Shown here in pieces: positions 31,976 through 44,227 of a stretch of DNA of 64,000 nt. The DNA is taken from NCBI GenBank assembly GCA_026873275.1, contig JANTUC010000002.1, positions 3,162,001 to 3,226,000 of the forward strand, written 5' to 3'. Position numbers and translations under genes: made by a program. A model generated the notes under the pieces. It did no database searches. It had not been told where the DNA came from and was given only the letters and a program-made list of their open reading frames with translations. Numbering within the stretch: position 1 is the first letter of the stretch; the number at the start of each line of letters is the position of its first letter. The stretch comes from Pseudopithomyces maydicus (taxonomy: Eukaryota > Ascomycota > Dothideomycetes > Pleosporales > Didymosphaeriaceae).

Positions 31976-34900
31976 ATGTCACGCGACCCGGGCGGCTTCC
32001 GCTCCAGGACCAACGGATCGGGAGGGTACACGAACGGCTACGGCGCCCGCGAAGGTGGATACGGTGGCTTTGGGGCCGGAGAGGACGACTATCCCAGGCG
32101 GCCGAGTGCCGAGAGACCCAGGCCGAGCGCAGAACGACAGAGACCCAGCGGGGACAGACCGCGCCGGCCGGGGGCTACGGCGGCTATGGAGGCTTTGCAC
32201 AGGAAGAGGAGGAAGCCCCCCAGGTGCAGCGTCCGACTAGTCTCGAGCGCTCTCGAGCAAATCGCAGGAGTGGCGAAGGTAGACCGAGAAGTGCAGGTAG
32301 TCCCAATAAAAACTATGGACCTGGGTCGCAGCAGATGGAGGAGGTGCTCAAGTACATCCGCCAGAACTGGGACTTCATGACCTCGGAGAAGTGTGTGCCC
32401 GTCGAAGTTGCCCTGAAGCTCATGGACTCAAGCTCGCTGGGGTTGGCAGGCCAGTATCCGACCTTCAGGCAGACGCACCAGGACATGCAGCGTGCACTCA
32501 AGGCCATTGTCAACGAGCACCATCAGGGCTTCAACAGCTCCATCGGTACCTTTCACAAGATCCAGGCCAGCTTGCAGTCTTCTCAGAGTCGTGTCAGGTC
32601 GCTGAAGGAGTCGCTGACCCAAGCCAAAGTGCATCTGTCCACTACGAAACCCGAACTGAAGGAGTTTGCCACTTCCTCGCAGAGCTACGATGAGATGATT
32701 CAAGTGCTGAACACCATCGAACAACTGCAACTGGTTCCGGACAAGCTAGAAGCCCGTATATCCGAAAAACGTTTCTTGACAGCAGTCGACATCTTGCAAG
32801 ACGCACTCCTCATGATTCGGAGATCGGAGATGGAGAAGATTGGCGCTCTCAGCGAACTTCGCACTTATTTGAGTAATCAGGAACATTCACTGACCGATAT
32901 CCTCTTGGAAGAACTGCACAACCACTTGTATCTCAAGTCACCCTACTGTGAGGATAGGTGGAAGATCTATGCCCAGAACCAACCGAAAGGAGATGGCGCG
33001 GAAAGAGGACAGACCGGTGCAAGGGGGCGGAGACTCTTCGAGTTCCTGTCCGATCTTGACACATCTGAACCAGTATGTATGTCCTGACCTTGAAAGAGCA
33101 ACTCTCACACCCGGCCAGATGGTCGATGATTCGCAGCGCAACCCGGAAGCAGATACTTTCGAGTACGTTCGCCTCATTGTAGAAGCACTGAACAAGATGG
33201 GCCGTCTTGATGTGGCAGTCAACACGATCCACGAGCGTCTGCCTGTCGAGCTGTACAGAGTTGTCGAGAAATCGAACAATGAGGTCGCGCTACGACATCC
33301 CAGTATCATACGAGCATATGCCGCTAGGAAAGAAGGAAAGCGAAATGTTGCCGCTGAAAGCGATGAGCTGCGGGCTGGTGTCCTCAACGATCTGCTTTGG
33401 ACTCTCTATGCACGATTTGAGGCCATCGCAGAGAGCCACCGAGTGGTGTACGATGTGGTGGTGGGAATTGTCAAACGGGATGGCATAAGGGACTCTTCCA
33501 ACAACCCGCTGACCCGCGGTTTCAAAGAATTATGGAAGCTTTTCCAGAACGAGGTTGGTTTCATCTTATGTTTCCTGGTTTTCACTAACCTCTGTATAGA
33601 TCCGTTCCCTTCTCCACGATTATCTTGCAACAGACAGCGATTTTGGCGGCAGAAGCGGACAGGGCAAGTCCACCGGCAGAAGCATGTACTCACGCGCTCC
33701 GCGTGACAGGAACAAGCGAATGTTCAAGCTCTCGGATATGGACACTAAGTCGACGGAGCTCGCGGAGGAACGCGATAGTCTCGAGTTCATCCTGAAGTCG
33801 TCGGTTCCTGGTCTCGTCTCCGACGCTAAAGTGCCCGAAGAGGTCACCAACACCAGCTCTAATCTCGATGGTAGTGCTACGGGACACAAGCTACTTGTTG
33901 AACCAAGCGTCTTTAACATGGGCATCTTGTTGCCACCCTCACTTGATTTCCTGAACCGACTGAAGGAAGTTGTGCCATCCGGATCAGATATTGTCATCAG
34001 TACCCTGCACTCCTTCTTAGACGACTTCCTCGTCAACGTCTTTTTGCCTCAACTTGATGACACGCTGAATGAACTCTCAGACAAGACATTTGTCGAGCTC
34101 GATGCATTCCAGGAACACTCACAATGGTCGCAACACTCTAAAAAGCCAATCTTTAGGGGCACCGTGAAATTCTTCACGCTCATCACCGCATTCTGCAAGA
34201 TGCTTGATAACCTGCCTCACGACCAGGCTTTCTCACAACTCATCATAACGCAAATGAAGACCTATGGCGATAAGTGTGTCGGTAACTTCAAGGCCATAAT
34301 GGCGAGGGCTCAGCCCAAGACCACCGGCGAATACCACAAAGCATGCGCAGAGTATGCTGAGGAGGAGAACGAAGTCGGCCAGGTTATTGTCCAGCTATTC
34401 GAGGCAGATAGCGACAAGACAGCCGAACTCACAAATACAGAGATCAAGCTACTCCTGGCTGAAACCGAAAAGTCTCCCATAGACCAGCACGACATTGTCC
34501 AAGACAAGAAGACCATCCAAACGCTCTGCCTCCTGTATACCAGCATGAAGTGGCTTGCCACCAAGGTCTCACAACTACGACACATCAGCAACCGCGCGAC
34601 CGACTCCTCCAAGCCTCAAATTGGCAATCAGCGCCACAACAGACGCTGGACTTTCGTCGCCGAGTCGCGCACAGAAGGCACAGCCGTCTACCTCCCCCTA
34701 AACCAAGAAACCGCCGGGTACGTCTCTCCCCTCCCTCCCTCCTTCTACCAACATACGCTAACCAACCCCCCAGCCAACTCGACATGGTCGTAGCCACCTA
34801 CCGCCGCCTCGCAACCCTCATCCACCGCACCCTGCACACCAACCTCCGCCTTACCACCCTGCACTCCCTCTCCTCCACCATCCAGCCCACCTACACCCCA

Positions 34901-35403
34901 GACTCCCCCTCGCCGACCCCGACCCCGCAATCCAAGCCCTAACCTCCTCCCTCACCGCCTACGAGGCCGAAATCGCAACATACCTCCCGCCCACCCAGTC
35001 CGCCCAGGTCATCTCCGGCCTCAGCCAGTTCGCAGACACGTACCTGGTGCACCTGTGTCTGCAGCGCATCAAGGCGATGAACGAGGACGGGTGTCGCCTC
35101 ATGCAGCTCAATGTCCTCGTCCTGCAACAGAACCTGAAGAATATAGAGGACGAGGCGAGGTTGGGGGATAGCGCGTTGTATTTCGAGCTGTTTATGGAGG
35201 GCCCCGAGGCGGTTGTCAAGAGGGCGAAGGAGCGTGGGAAGGGGTTTGGGGTCGAGAGTGGGGTGTATGGGGAGGCGGGGGTGAAGAGCTTGTTGAGGGT
35301 TTGTTATGGGGAGAGGCTGAGGGATGGGAGGAGGGAGGTCGGGGTCCAGGCGCAGAGGCAGTTGGAGGCGCAGGAGTTGGAGGTTAGTGAGTATATGTAT
35401 TAG
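31976..35403 (+). CDS. SEC8: SEC8, exocyst complex component
   Basis: Exons 31976-33072, 33119-33553, 33600-34717 and 34774-35403, with introns of 46, 46 and 56 bp. The N-terminus is a Gly/Tyr/Arg-rich disordered tail. The conserved core follows (NEHHQGFNSSIGTFHKIQ, TTKPELKEFA, EARISEKRFLTAVDILQDAL, LYLKSPYCEDRW, RNPEADTF), typical of the Sec8 exocyst family. Two places need one extra base: the G-run near 32170-32175, which joins the tail to GGYGGYGGF, and the C-run near 34903-34908, which joins TPDSP to LADPDPAIQ. With both, the length is 1093 residues and the frame closes exactly. The exocyst tethers secretory vesicles at the hyphal tip, and SEC8 is generally essential, so these breaks are more likely assembly errors than mutations. 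Confidence 0.93.
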
Positions 35404-36777
35404 AGGGGGAGGTGAAGCGATGGGTATATATGTGAAGTGTGCCTGTTTGGATAGGGATTGGTGGGTTGGGTTGTTCATGTATGTGCATGGTATCCTCAAT
35501 GGTACTAAACCATCTCTCAGTCCGCTCACCCACCCCGTATATACACATTAACCATACTCTATAATCCTCTCCATACATAGCACCCCCCAACAACATATGC
35601 ACATACCTACTGTACGTTCACGCAAATAGATCCACAGGCCCAGCTCACAACCACCACAACCACCCCACTTCTCCATCTAACCCACTAGCCCACACGCACA
35701 CCCTGACCATCCACGTACGTAGATCCCCACGTCAAGCTTTTCGCCGACTTTTCAACGGCGTCTGGCCCCACGGCCGATCTCTCCCCGTGGGTCGGCGTGC
35801 GGTGCGTTCGGTGGGTATGTAGGGAGGTACGTGGACCGGGTGACGGGTAGGTAGGTACGTGTACCACGCGGGTGGGAGGGGTAACGAATGTACCGGGTGG
35901 GTGGGAGTGGTGGGGGAGGCTAGAGAGCCTCACTATATACATACAGCTTGTACGGGTGGGGGTTTGGTATATTTATATATGTATATATATGGGTGGATGA
36001 AGGGAGGGAAATGGGAAGATGTTTGTATATGTGGATATCTAGGTAGATAGACGTCTGGGGATGGGGGTTGAGTGAGGTGTGAAGGGGATGAAGGTATGTG
36101 TGTTCCTACATATGTCGTATTCTGTTGTACGTGCTGATGGAATCGAGGGGTGCAATGGCGAGATGTCTTCATAGTCTTTCCACCACATCCCACCACAGCA
36201 GCCAGACCAATTCCTCCATCCATCTCGCCCCTTCCTTCCCATCCCAACCCTCAAAATTTTCACCCAGTGCTCGAATCAGCACCTCCTTCCCTCGGCCATC
36301 CCGACACACCCCCATAACCTCCCATCACACCCAACCTACCAGCCCACCCCACCCTCACACCACCCCCACCCAATCACCACCTCCACCACGCACGCGGCTC
36401 TGCGGCCCACCGCCCGCCAAGCCATCCACCCCTTCCCTCAGCGTTCCAGAGTGCATGCGTTTTTTACCCAAGAGATCGCGCAACGCGCGCTAGCGGGTGG
36501 TCCACACCGCATGCGGCTAGCGCGTCTGACCCAGCGTGCAAAAACCACTTTCGTCGAGCACGACATCGCGGGCTTGACCGCTTCGAGGCCTGCGATGGGG
36601 AAGAAATTGGGTAACAGATTGGAGCACGTCATCGGTTTGCGTCGGAGAAGGGCCGGGGGGCGCCGAGGGGGGCGCCCGTTGGGAGGGCGAGGGATGCTTG
36701 CTGTGCTTGTGCACTGAGCGAGGCGTTGGTCTGGGAAAATTACTGCTGCGATACTTAAGGAGCTGGAGGGAGGGAAA
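35404..36777. other. Intergenic with low-complexity DNA
   Basis: Contains GGTA, GGTGGG and TATA-type low-complexity stretches (35800-36060) and a pyrimidine/CCA-rich stretch (36170-36420). Open frames on both strands between 36098 and 36720 have repetitive composition and no recognisable domain. The last few hundred bases should hold the promoter of the permease gene. Confidence 0.5.
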
Positions 36778-38546
36778 ATGCCGAGTGAGACTCAGCCTTT
36801 GCTTTACGGGTTCGGGACGAGAGAGAGTTACAGGGTTGGGACTGTCGCGGAGACAGATACGGCGACGCCATTCGCAACCGCAACCGCAACTGCAACCGCA
36901 TCATCCGCCATGTCCAAGTTTTTCAAGAGCGGGAATGAGACCCAGGGCCCGAGTGACGATGTGAAGCCCGTGGATGGGACGTCCAACGATGTGGATGAAG
37001 GGTCGCTCTTCCAGGTGAGGCAGGCGAAGCGCCAGATTGGCGTCACGTCTGCGGTATTCCTGATCTTCAACCGCATGATTGGAACGGGTATCTTTGCGAC
37101 GCCGAGCGCCATCTTCTCGCTCTCGGGCAGCGTGGGACTCTCGCTGTTCATCTGGGTCGCCGGCATGCTGATCGCCGCCGCGGGAATGGCCGTCTACCTC
37201 GAATTCGGAACCGCCATCCCACGCAACGGCGGAGAGAAGAACTACCTCGAGTTCGTCTACCGCAAGCCCAAGTTCCTCGTCACCGGCTTGTACACGGGGT
37301 ACGTGGTCCTTCTCGGCTGGGCGGGCTCAAACTCCGTCGTCTTCGGAGAGTACATCTTGCACGCCGCCAACGTGGAGGTCAACCGCTGGAACCAGCGCGG
37401 CATCGGCCTCGCCTGCATCACCTCGGCATTCCTCATCCACGGCCTCGCCCTCAAATGGGGTCTCCGTCTGCAGAACCTCCTCGGCATGATCAAGCTGGGC
37501 ATCGTCCTGCTGATCGTAGTCGCGGGGTGGGCCGCCCTCGGCGGCGCGCTCAAGATCGAGAAACCCAACAACTTCGACCACGCGTTTGAAGGCACCACCG
37601 GCAGCGCATACGGCGTCGTGACCGCCCTGTACAACGTCATCTGGAGCTACATCGGCTACAGCAACGCGAACTACGCCCTCTCCGAGACCAAGAACCCAGT
37701 GCGCACGCTCAAGATCGCCGCCCCGCTGGCCCTCGCCTCGGTCGCCATCCTCTACATGTTCGTCAACATCGCGTACTTCGCGGCCGTCCCCGCGGAGGAG
37801 ATCATCGCGTCGAAGCGCCTGGTCGCCGCGTCGCTGTTCCGCAACGTATTCGGGCCGCGGGCTGAGCGCGCCCTCTCCGTCTTCGTCGCGCTGTCGGCCT
37901 TTGGAAACGTCCTCAGCGTGATCTTCTCGCAGGGCCGCCTGGTGCAGGAGCTCGGGCGCGAGGGCATCCTCCCGTGGTCCAGGCTGTGGGCTAGCAACCG
38001 GCCGTTCAACGCGCCGCTTGCGGGCTTGTTCGAGCACTGGGTTGTGTCTGTCATCATCATGCTTGCGCCGCCGCCGGGAGACGCGTATAATTTCATCCTC
38101 AAGTAAGTGGTTCCCATCCGCTCGTCGCATTCTTGTCGCCCAACGAACAGGTTACTGACATCCCCCAGCGTGATCTCCTACCCCTTGCCATCGTCAACGT
38201 CTTCGTCGCCGGCGCCCTCATCCACTTGTATCTGCACAAGGCCGAGTTCAACTGGAACGCGCCCATCAAAGCGACGCTGCCCGTCGCCGTGTTCTTCCTC
38301 CTCAGCAACATCTATCTGACTGTTGCGCCCTTCGTGCCGCCCTCGGACGGAAACAGCGTATACGAGACCCTGCCGTATTACCTGCATTGCGTGGTGGGCA
38401 TCGCCATCATTGCGGCGGGCGGCGTGTACTGGGTTATCTGGGCGGTTGTGTTGCCCAAGTTGGGCGGGTATACGCTGGAGAGGGAGGTCGTGGTGGATGA
38501 TATTGATGGGTGGGAGAGGCATGTTTTCAGGAGGGTGCCGAATTAG
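36778..38546 (+). CDS. Methionine-permease-like amino acid transporter (LAT/MUP1 type)
   Basis: Two exons, 36778-38102 and 38169-38546, with a 66-bp intron (GTAAGT ... CCCCAG). The N-terminal tail is Thr/Ala-rich and cytosolic. The transporter core starts at about residue 85 with FNRMIGTGIFATPS, the signature of the APC/LAT superfamily. EFGTAIPRNGGEKNYLE and the SNSVVFGEYIL segment fit fungal MUP1-like methionine permeases. About twelve membrane segments are visible. In exon 2 the frame changes at the C-run near 38189-38192; one extra C joins NVISYPL to AIVNVFVAGALIH and gives 567 residues. Expected at the plasma membrane, importing methionine or a related amino acid. Substrate specificity is by family only. 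Confidence 0.88.
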
Positions 38547-38954
38547 ACGCGCGAGGGTTTTTTTTTGCTGGGTGGTGGGTGTTATATACCAATTTTAGAT
38601 TTCTTTTAATTTATGAGTACTGTTTCGATGACTTGTGTTGCGGTCGTGGTTGCTTGAGTGATTGACTAATGTCGCGTGTGTGTGTTGAATGGTAGGTACA
38701 TCCGTACGTACAAAACGACTTAGGTTAAGTAACTACCGCAGGGGTAAAAAATATGATGAACAGATCCAACGACTTTTACGCAGGTAATCCATGTCACGTG
38801 TGTCAGATAGTACCTAGGTACCTAGATACCAATGTACGTCGAAGACTTGAGACGGAGAAAAATCTGGAACATCGCAGGGCCAAAGTCAAAATAGTCCTAA
38901 TGACCTGTTGTGTGATCTATGTTGCCCTCTTATCAAATACTTTCACCCTCTCCT

Positions 38955-39052
38955 GTTTGGGCCATTGTTTAGTGCTCCTCGTTGAATTTGTTGCGTGAGG
39001 TTTGCCCTTGGTGGCTGGAGTCGTCATGACCTGTACAGGTTCTTACGACGAT
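38955..39052 (+). repeat. Dispersed repeat copy A (related to 56723-56819)
   Basis: About 97 bp align by eye with 56723-56819. Shared landmarks in the same order are CATTGTTTAGTG versus TATTGTTTGGTG, GGAGTCGTCATGACCTGT versus GGAGTCGGCATGACCTGT, and CGACGATA versus AGACGATA. The two copies are diverged, as expected for an old or RIP-mutated element. Confidence 0.6.
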
Positions 39053-39059
39053 AATTGAA

Positions 39060-39880
39060 CATGATAACATGATGTCACTGATGCATCTGCACATGTTGGA
39101 CGGGTACATCTTTCCAACCTTGACTTACCAGGTTCGGAAACTCTCCGAGTAAGCAGGCAAAACAAGCCTAAAAACCGTTGCGTCGACGGTAGATGTCACT
39201 GGTGGATGTTGAATGGTGCGATCTGTGATTTAATGATTTGGAGCGTATGTACGTATGTCGCAGGGGTAATGCATATGTACATAAATACGTTCGTATCTAA
39301 TTTCAACAGTATGTAGGTATTCAATCGTATATGTAAATGCACAACCTGCATACGTCTGTAAAACACGTCAAACGTTGCAGGGGTACGAAGGATAAGAGTC
39401 TGCCGAATCAATACTCTGGCTTCAGTAGTCGATGTCGCCGTTGCATTCTGAACGGGGCAAAACAAGGCAAAATACCTTTGCGTTGGTGATCGATGTCGCT
39501 GGTGCACGCTTAGTGGTAGACACGACTTGCGATTCAATAAGACAATGTTTTTTTCCATTGGTGATTCGTATAACCAGTACTCAATGATACGAAGACACGA
39601 CATGCGTTCCTAACATATTTGGAATGTTGCAGGGGCAAGGAAATTTAAATCCGCTAAATAGTTTTGGCTTTCGTGTCGATATCGCTGGTGCACGTTGAAT
39701 GGTACGTCCCACACTCTTACGACCCGGGACATCGCAGGCATAATGGGTAGGACGAAATCGGCCCCATGTATCTCCATTGCCGATTGACACCACTAGTATT
39801 CCATCGCACGAAAGCGCGAAACGGTAAACGATGTCGCTCGTGATCAACGTCACTCGTGCGTGTTCAACGGTACGTACGAC
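39060..39880. repeat. Degenerate repeat family, at least six motif copies
   Basis: The motif GTCGATGTCGCTGGTGCACG followed by TTGAATGGTA recurs in decayed form near 39071, 39185, 39424, 39486, 39676 and 39825-39872. A larger unit of about 300 bp is visible where GGCAAAACAAG and a following TTGCGT recur (39154 and 39458). Confidence 0.6.
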
Positions 39881-40924
39881 ATGCGTCCCACAAAGTCGGA
39901 CCGTCTTACGCAGGGGAGGGAAATGTAAGGTCATTATGTATGTATACATATGCAATGGGAAAATTGCGCGAGGTTGATTGGAGGGGCTTTTAGGGGCTTC
40001 TTTCCCGGATTAGTGCTTACTTTGTTCCGATTGGCCGCCTTGCGCTTAATCGATGGCCAATAGGTGTGGTGAATGCAACGAGACTATTGGCTTGGCTAAT
40101 CACGACCTTGATGGTTGGCCCCTTGATGATTTATTGCGATGGGCATGTTATGGCTTTTTCTGTCGCGGAGATCGACCGGGGTAGTTTGGTCTTCATTTTG
40201 GGGGTGGTTTTATTTTGCTTTTTCTATGTACTTGGTAGATATCAATGGTATGTGTAGAATAAGATAGTAGAATGGTACTGATGATGAGATTTCAAAGTTG
40301 CTTTTACTTTGATGTCATGTTGGCCTCCGTTTCTCGCACGCATACGTGTGTCATTCTAGGCGTCCGGCTCCTTTGATAATCGCAATTAGCCCCATGACAA
40401 CTATCGTGTTGGTACTATCATTTCGCCCCCTATGCTCATGGTACATGAATCAAACTCGGCCCGAAGACGCAGGTCTATGAAGCGAGAAGCGAGACGGGAG
40501 GAAGAGCTTGGCGTGATGGTATGACGGTTCGCTAGAGACATGTGAACTAGGCCACAAACGCGCGCTTCAGAACAACTACCCCGCACCTTTCTTGATTTGT
40601 GTTTGCGCTCCCGTTGGTAACAGCTCTGTTCTGCGGGATGCTTGAATTCTTCCGCCTCGAATGCTCTGGATGTGTTGACTGAAGTTTTGCTGGTACAAGC
40701 AATCAAGGAATGAAGGCGTACGCTACGCTGCTAGGTCCGAAGAACGAGCGCTGGGACTACACTACGACTTGCATATCGCCCAGCTACCTCGCTTCTGTAT
40801 GGAGTACGCGTCTGCAATAAGCCTCGGAAACATCTCGCACGAGGATATAGTCGTGTATTGTTAGGATGCTCCTAGCCTCAGCAACAACGCTAACAGCACA
40901 AAAGTCGTGAATACACTTCCTGGC

Positions 40925-41470
40925 ATGGAGTTCGTTAGCGGTGCTACGCTGGAATCACACAGTGTAGGCCCGGAAGTAATTATGCGTATTATCAACGCGA
41001 TCGACCATCTGCCAACACTTCCCATACCCCCATACCAAGGACCTGGTCCTGTGTATGACGGGATAGCCCAAGGCTGCTTATAGACTGGATATGGAGCTGG
41101 TATACCTTTCAAATCCTTGCGGGACATGGAAAATTGGCTCAATCAGAGGCTTGCTCTATCAAGTCGTCGGCTATCCCGGTTCTCTCCCGATTCCATCGAG
41201 CTTTCTTTCTCGCATATGGATATCGCAAGACGTAATGTGATTCTCACTGATGAGAACGAAATGTATTTTTTCGATTGAGCTCATGCGGGATTTTATCCGA
41301 GGTATTTCCAAAGGTTCTGCATCGAGTGGTGTTTAGTAGATGATGATTCTTATATTCGAGATTTGTTACACCATCTGCCAGGCTCATATAGCAACAATGA
41401 GTACCATCTATTGGGGGAAGTTCTCAGAGTCAACTCCAGGTATCCTCCGTCAATTCATAGCACCTCTTAA
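40925..41470 (+). pseudogene. APH/aminoglycoside-phosphotransferase-like kinase, decayed
   Basis: One continuous frame reads as the C-terminal half of a fungal APH-family phosphotransferase. It starts with MEFVSGATLE, then has a Gly/Pro segment, DMENWLNQRL, the catalytic loop SHMDIARRNVIL (H-x-D-x4-N) and FFD-stop-AHAGFYPRYF. Stops interrupt it at 41081-41083 (TAG) and 41276-41278 (TGA). In the second, the family usually has Trp after the metal-binding Asp, so TGG to TGA explains the stop. Both stops are what G-to-A changes would give, in keeping with repeat-induced point mutation. The N-terminal half is not recognisable upstream in the same frame. Confidence 0.72.
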
Positions 41471-42949
41471 TTACTGGCACACATACACATATACACTGCT
41501 AGGCCTGAATATGCAACTCTGATGGGATGGCGCAGGTGTGGACCTATGGAGTAGACATGCTAATAGACTTATGACAGGCAAGCACTCAAGAAGGCTCGTA
41601 GCAAACGTATATGCATTGGATTTTTATCAACAGAGAAGAACCTAGAAGTTCTGAAAAGGCTTCAACTGAATGCCATAAATCTGTTGCAATCGTTGACACG
41701 AAGTGCTGACATGTAGATCTGACCAGGTTATTGGCCATTTCAGCGGCAGCGTCTGACTTGGCAGGTAAATGGACGAGTCGGGTGTGCCTTGGCGCTTAGC
41801 ATGGGGCTGTTCTACCGTGATAGGCGCGAGTCGCGATCGTCACGTACAGAAATTATGTCCGACCCTGAACTCGTGCATGGAAAATCATTTAAGCGCGGGC
41901 ATGGGTACGCAGCGTTCTACGGCTGAACGAATCGCCTTTGAAAATTCGGCCTTATTATGCATCGCCAGCACCCTCTCAGCTCATATGCATGTGATGTGAT
42001 CGGACAAGATTCTGCAACGACTACCGTACGAGCCGATAAGACAATGGTCAAGGGATTTCACCATCGGTAGATTTAGACGCGCGTACACATGTATACCTCG
42101 CTGGGACAAATACCATTCGCTCGGTCACCATCGTGGAGTGACAGTGCCGAAATAATGCCCGGTTTGTGGTGTCATCCCAAATTTTTATCCTAATCCAGCT
42201 ACCGCCCCATGAATAAATAGACGGTTCCAACACTCCCAATGGATACAACCTCGAAACAAAATCGTTGAGGATGACATGCCAATTCCCTAGCGTGGGATCC
42301 TTTTACCAGGTTATGTAGGTCGTTATGCCTTAGCGTAGTGGCTACGTGCGGCCTCTCGCACACCGCACACTCGAGTCATGCTATATTGCGGCAAAGTTTT
42401 CGCCTCGAAATACTACTGGCGTATACACACCTGGGCATTCAGGCAGACTTCGTTTGCACGCTTTATCGTATGAACTACAGATAATGGACAAGTGTGCCAA
42501 TCATCGGGAAAAACCACCCCTCACTGAACGCCTTCTCACGTGCATGCGCGATGCTGATTTGCCGATGCGTATGTATTGAGGGAGGCATATACGGTCATGC
42601 GCCCATGAACGGTCAGGCACCACAAGTCGAGGCACGGCGGGAAGTGGGTAAATAGTTTGCTCTAAACGAGATAGAGAGACGGCTAGGCCCGCCACCAACG
42701 AAGGGAGCCTTAACTAGAATGGCTACGCCGCGATGGGGGCGGACACCTGCGCCCCGTAGTCTGGTCAAGGCATATCGGCGCCGAAACGGCGCCACGAGCG
42801 TGGCTTTTATTTCGTCATGGCATTTGAACCTGACTTTCCCCATTGCTGCTGTGAACTCGTACCGCGCATCCGCATTCGAGAACATTGTACTGAATCCCAA
42901 CTACGATAATCGATATACATACATCTTCGATACAACAATTTGCAAAACG
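41471..42949. other. Intergenic, no supported gene
   Basis: Contains only short frames on both strands (for example 41769-41999 and 42346-42579) without recognisable domains. No clear repeats are visible. Confidence 0.45.
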
Positions 42950-44227
42950 ATGCTTTACGAAGAAGAATACGACCCATACCCAGAACATGATCCGTACCCC
43001 CTCGCGCATTCAAAACCACCCCCAGGGCAACCCATCCAGAAACCGTCTCATCTGTGAGTCCCCTCAGAAGGAAACGTTCATCACGTCAAAATCAAACCAC
43101 CATCTCCATCATCACTTCCCACACTGGCCACAGCGACACTTACTAATGCCTCCCTAGCCCCCCTCCCAAAGCCTCATCACCCTCACCGTAGGCTCATCCC
43201 GCACGCCATTTACCTTCCACCAGCACCTCCTGTGTTCCTCCTCAAAGTACTTCAACCACATGCTCCACGGCCCCTGGAAACACCACGCCCAACCCACCAT
43301 CCACCTCCCCGACACCAACGTCCGCACCCTCCACCTCTTCCAATGGTGGCTCTACGCCCAGCCCTCCCGAAGCCCCACCCTCACCCCCTCCCTCCCCGCC
43401 CCCCGTCCCCTCGGCGCCGCCCTCGACTTCCTCGCCCAACGCAACCCCCCCATGACCTCGAACCTCCTCCCCCGCGGCCACGACTCGCTCGCCTCGTGGA
43501 TGACCCGCGCCTCCTGGCCCGACCTCCTCGCGTACGCCCGCCGAGAAGTCCCGCCCCAATGGACGGCCCTCGCATCGCCAGCTTCATCGCCAGCTTCATC
43601 CTCGCGAGCTTCGTCCTCGCGAGCTCCAGCCCCGGCTCCAACTCCAACTCCAACTCCGACATATCACAGTGCACTCCTGCACCTCTACGCCTTCGCCCAC
43701 AAATACGACATCCCCTCCCTCCGCGACGACACCATGACCCTCCTCGCCACCCTCGACGCCTCCCTCTCCCGCACCCATCCCCACTCCCTCTCCCCACCCC
43801 TCTTCACGCAGCGCGCCGACCTCGCGCTGCTCGACGCCCAGCTTCCCGACACGTCGCCGATGCGGCGGTACTGGTTCCGGCGCGTGGCGCTCATGAAGTG
43901 GGATGCGGGTCGGGGAGGGAGGATCGGGTTTCGTCTGGGATCCCGCCGGGGTCGCTGATGGATGTCACGCTGGGGATGTCGGAGATTGTGCACGGGGGGC
44001 GGGAGGGCGCGGAGCGGTATCTGAGGGATTGTTGCCATTTCCATGAGCATGGGGAGGGGGTGGGGAGGTGGGGTGCAGGGCGAGTTATCATTGGGATGGG
44101 GCGTTTTATGGGGGGTTTTTGGAGGCGTGTGTGGGGAGGAGGGGCAAGGGGAGGGTGGAAGAGGGGTGAGGGGAGGGGTATGAGTTTGGGATTGAGATTT
44201 TTGATAGGGAGAATCAAGATGGGATGA
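42950..44227 (+). CDS. BTB/POZ-domain protein
   Basis: Exon 1 at 42950-43053 and exon 2 from 43158, separated by a 104-bp intron (GTGAGT ... CTCCCTAG). The N-terminal segment is acidic and Pro-rich. Exon 2 encodes a fungal BTB fold: LITLTVGSSRTPFTFHQHLLCSSSKYF cut into shorter parts here as VGSSRTPFTFHQHLL and SSSKYFNHML, then IHLPDT and LHLFQWWLY. An Ala/Pro/Ser low-complexity insert follows, then LLHLYAFAHKYDIPSLRDD, typical of the end of the BTB domain. Frame is lost twice beside homopolymers: at the C-run of the acceptor (43158-43163) and near 43905-43930, where the frame moves into GIPPGSLMDVTLGMSE. The C-terminus after about 44080 is uncertain. BTB proteins often act as adaptors of Cullin-3 ligases; no second domain is visible to narrow the role. 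Confidence 0.68.

Larger units (their letters stand above)
38547..40860. other. Gene-poor region with degenerate repeats
   Basis: No intact gene. It holds the repeat remnants listed separately (38955-39052 and 39060-39880), several copies of GCAGGGG, and a short frame at 40066-40257 with hydrophobic composition but no homology I can name. The composition suggests old, mutated repetitive DNA. Confidence 0.55.

Noticed and set aside
37327..38130. Long minus-strand open frame opposite the permease gene
   Set aside because: The plus strand encodes a clear amino acid transporter; the opposite frame is a GC-driven shadow with Asp/Arg/Glu-rich composition.
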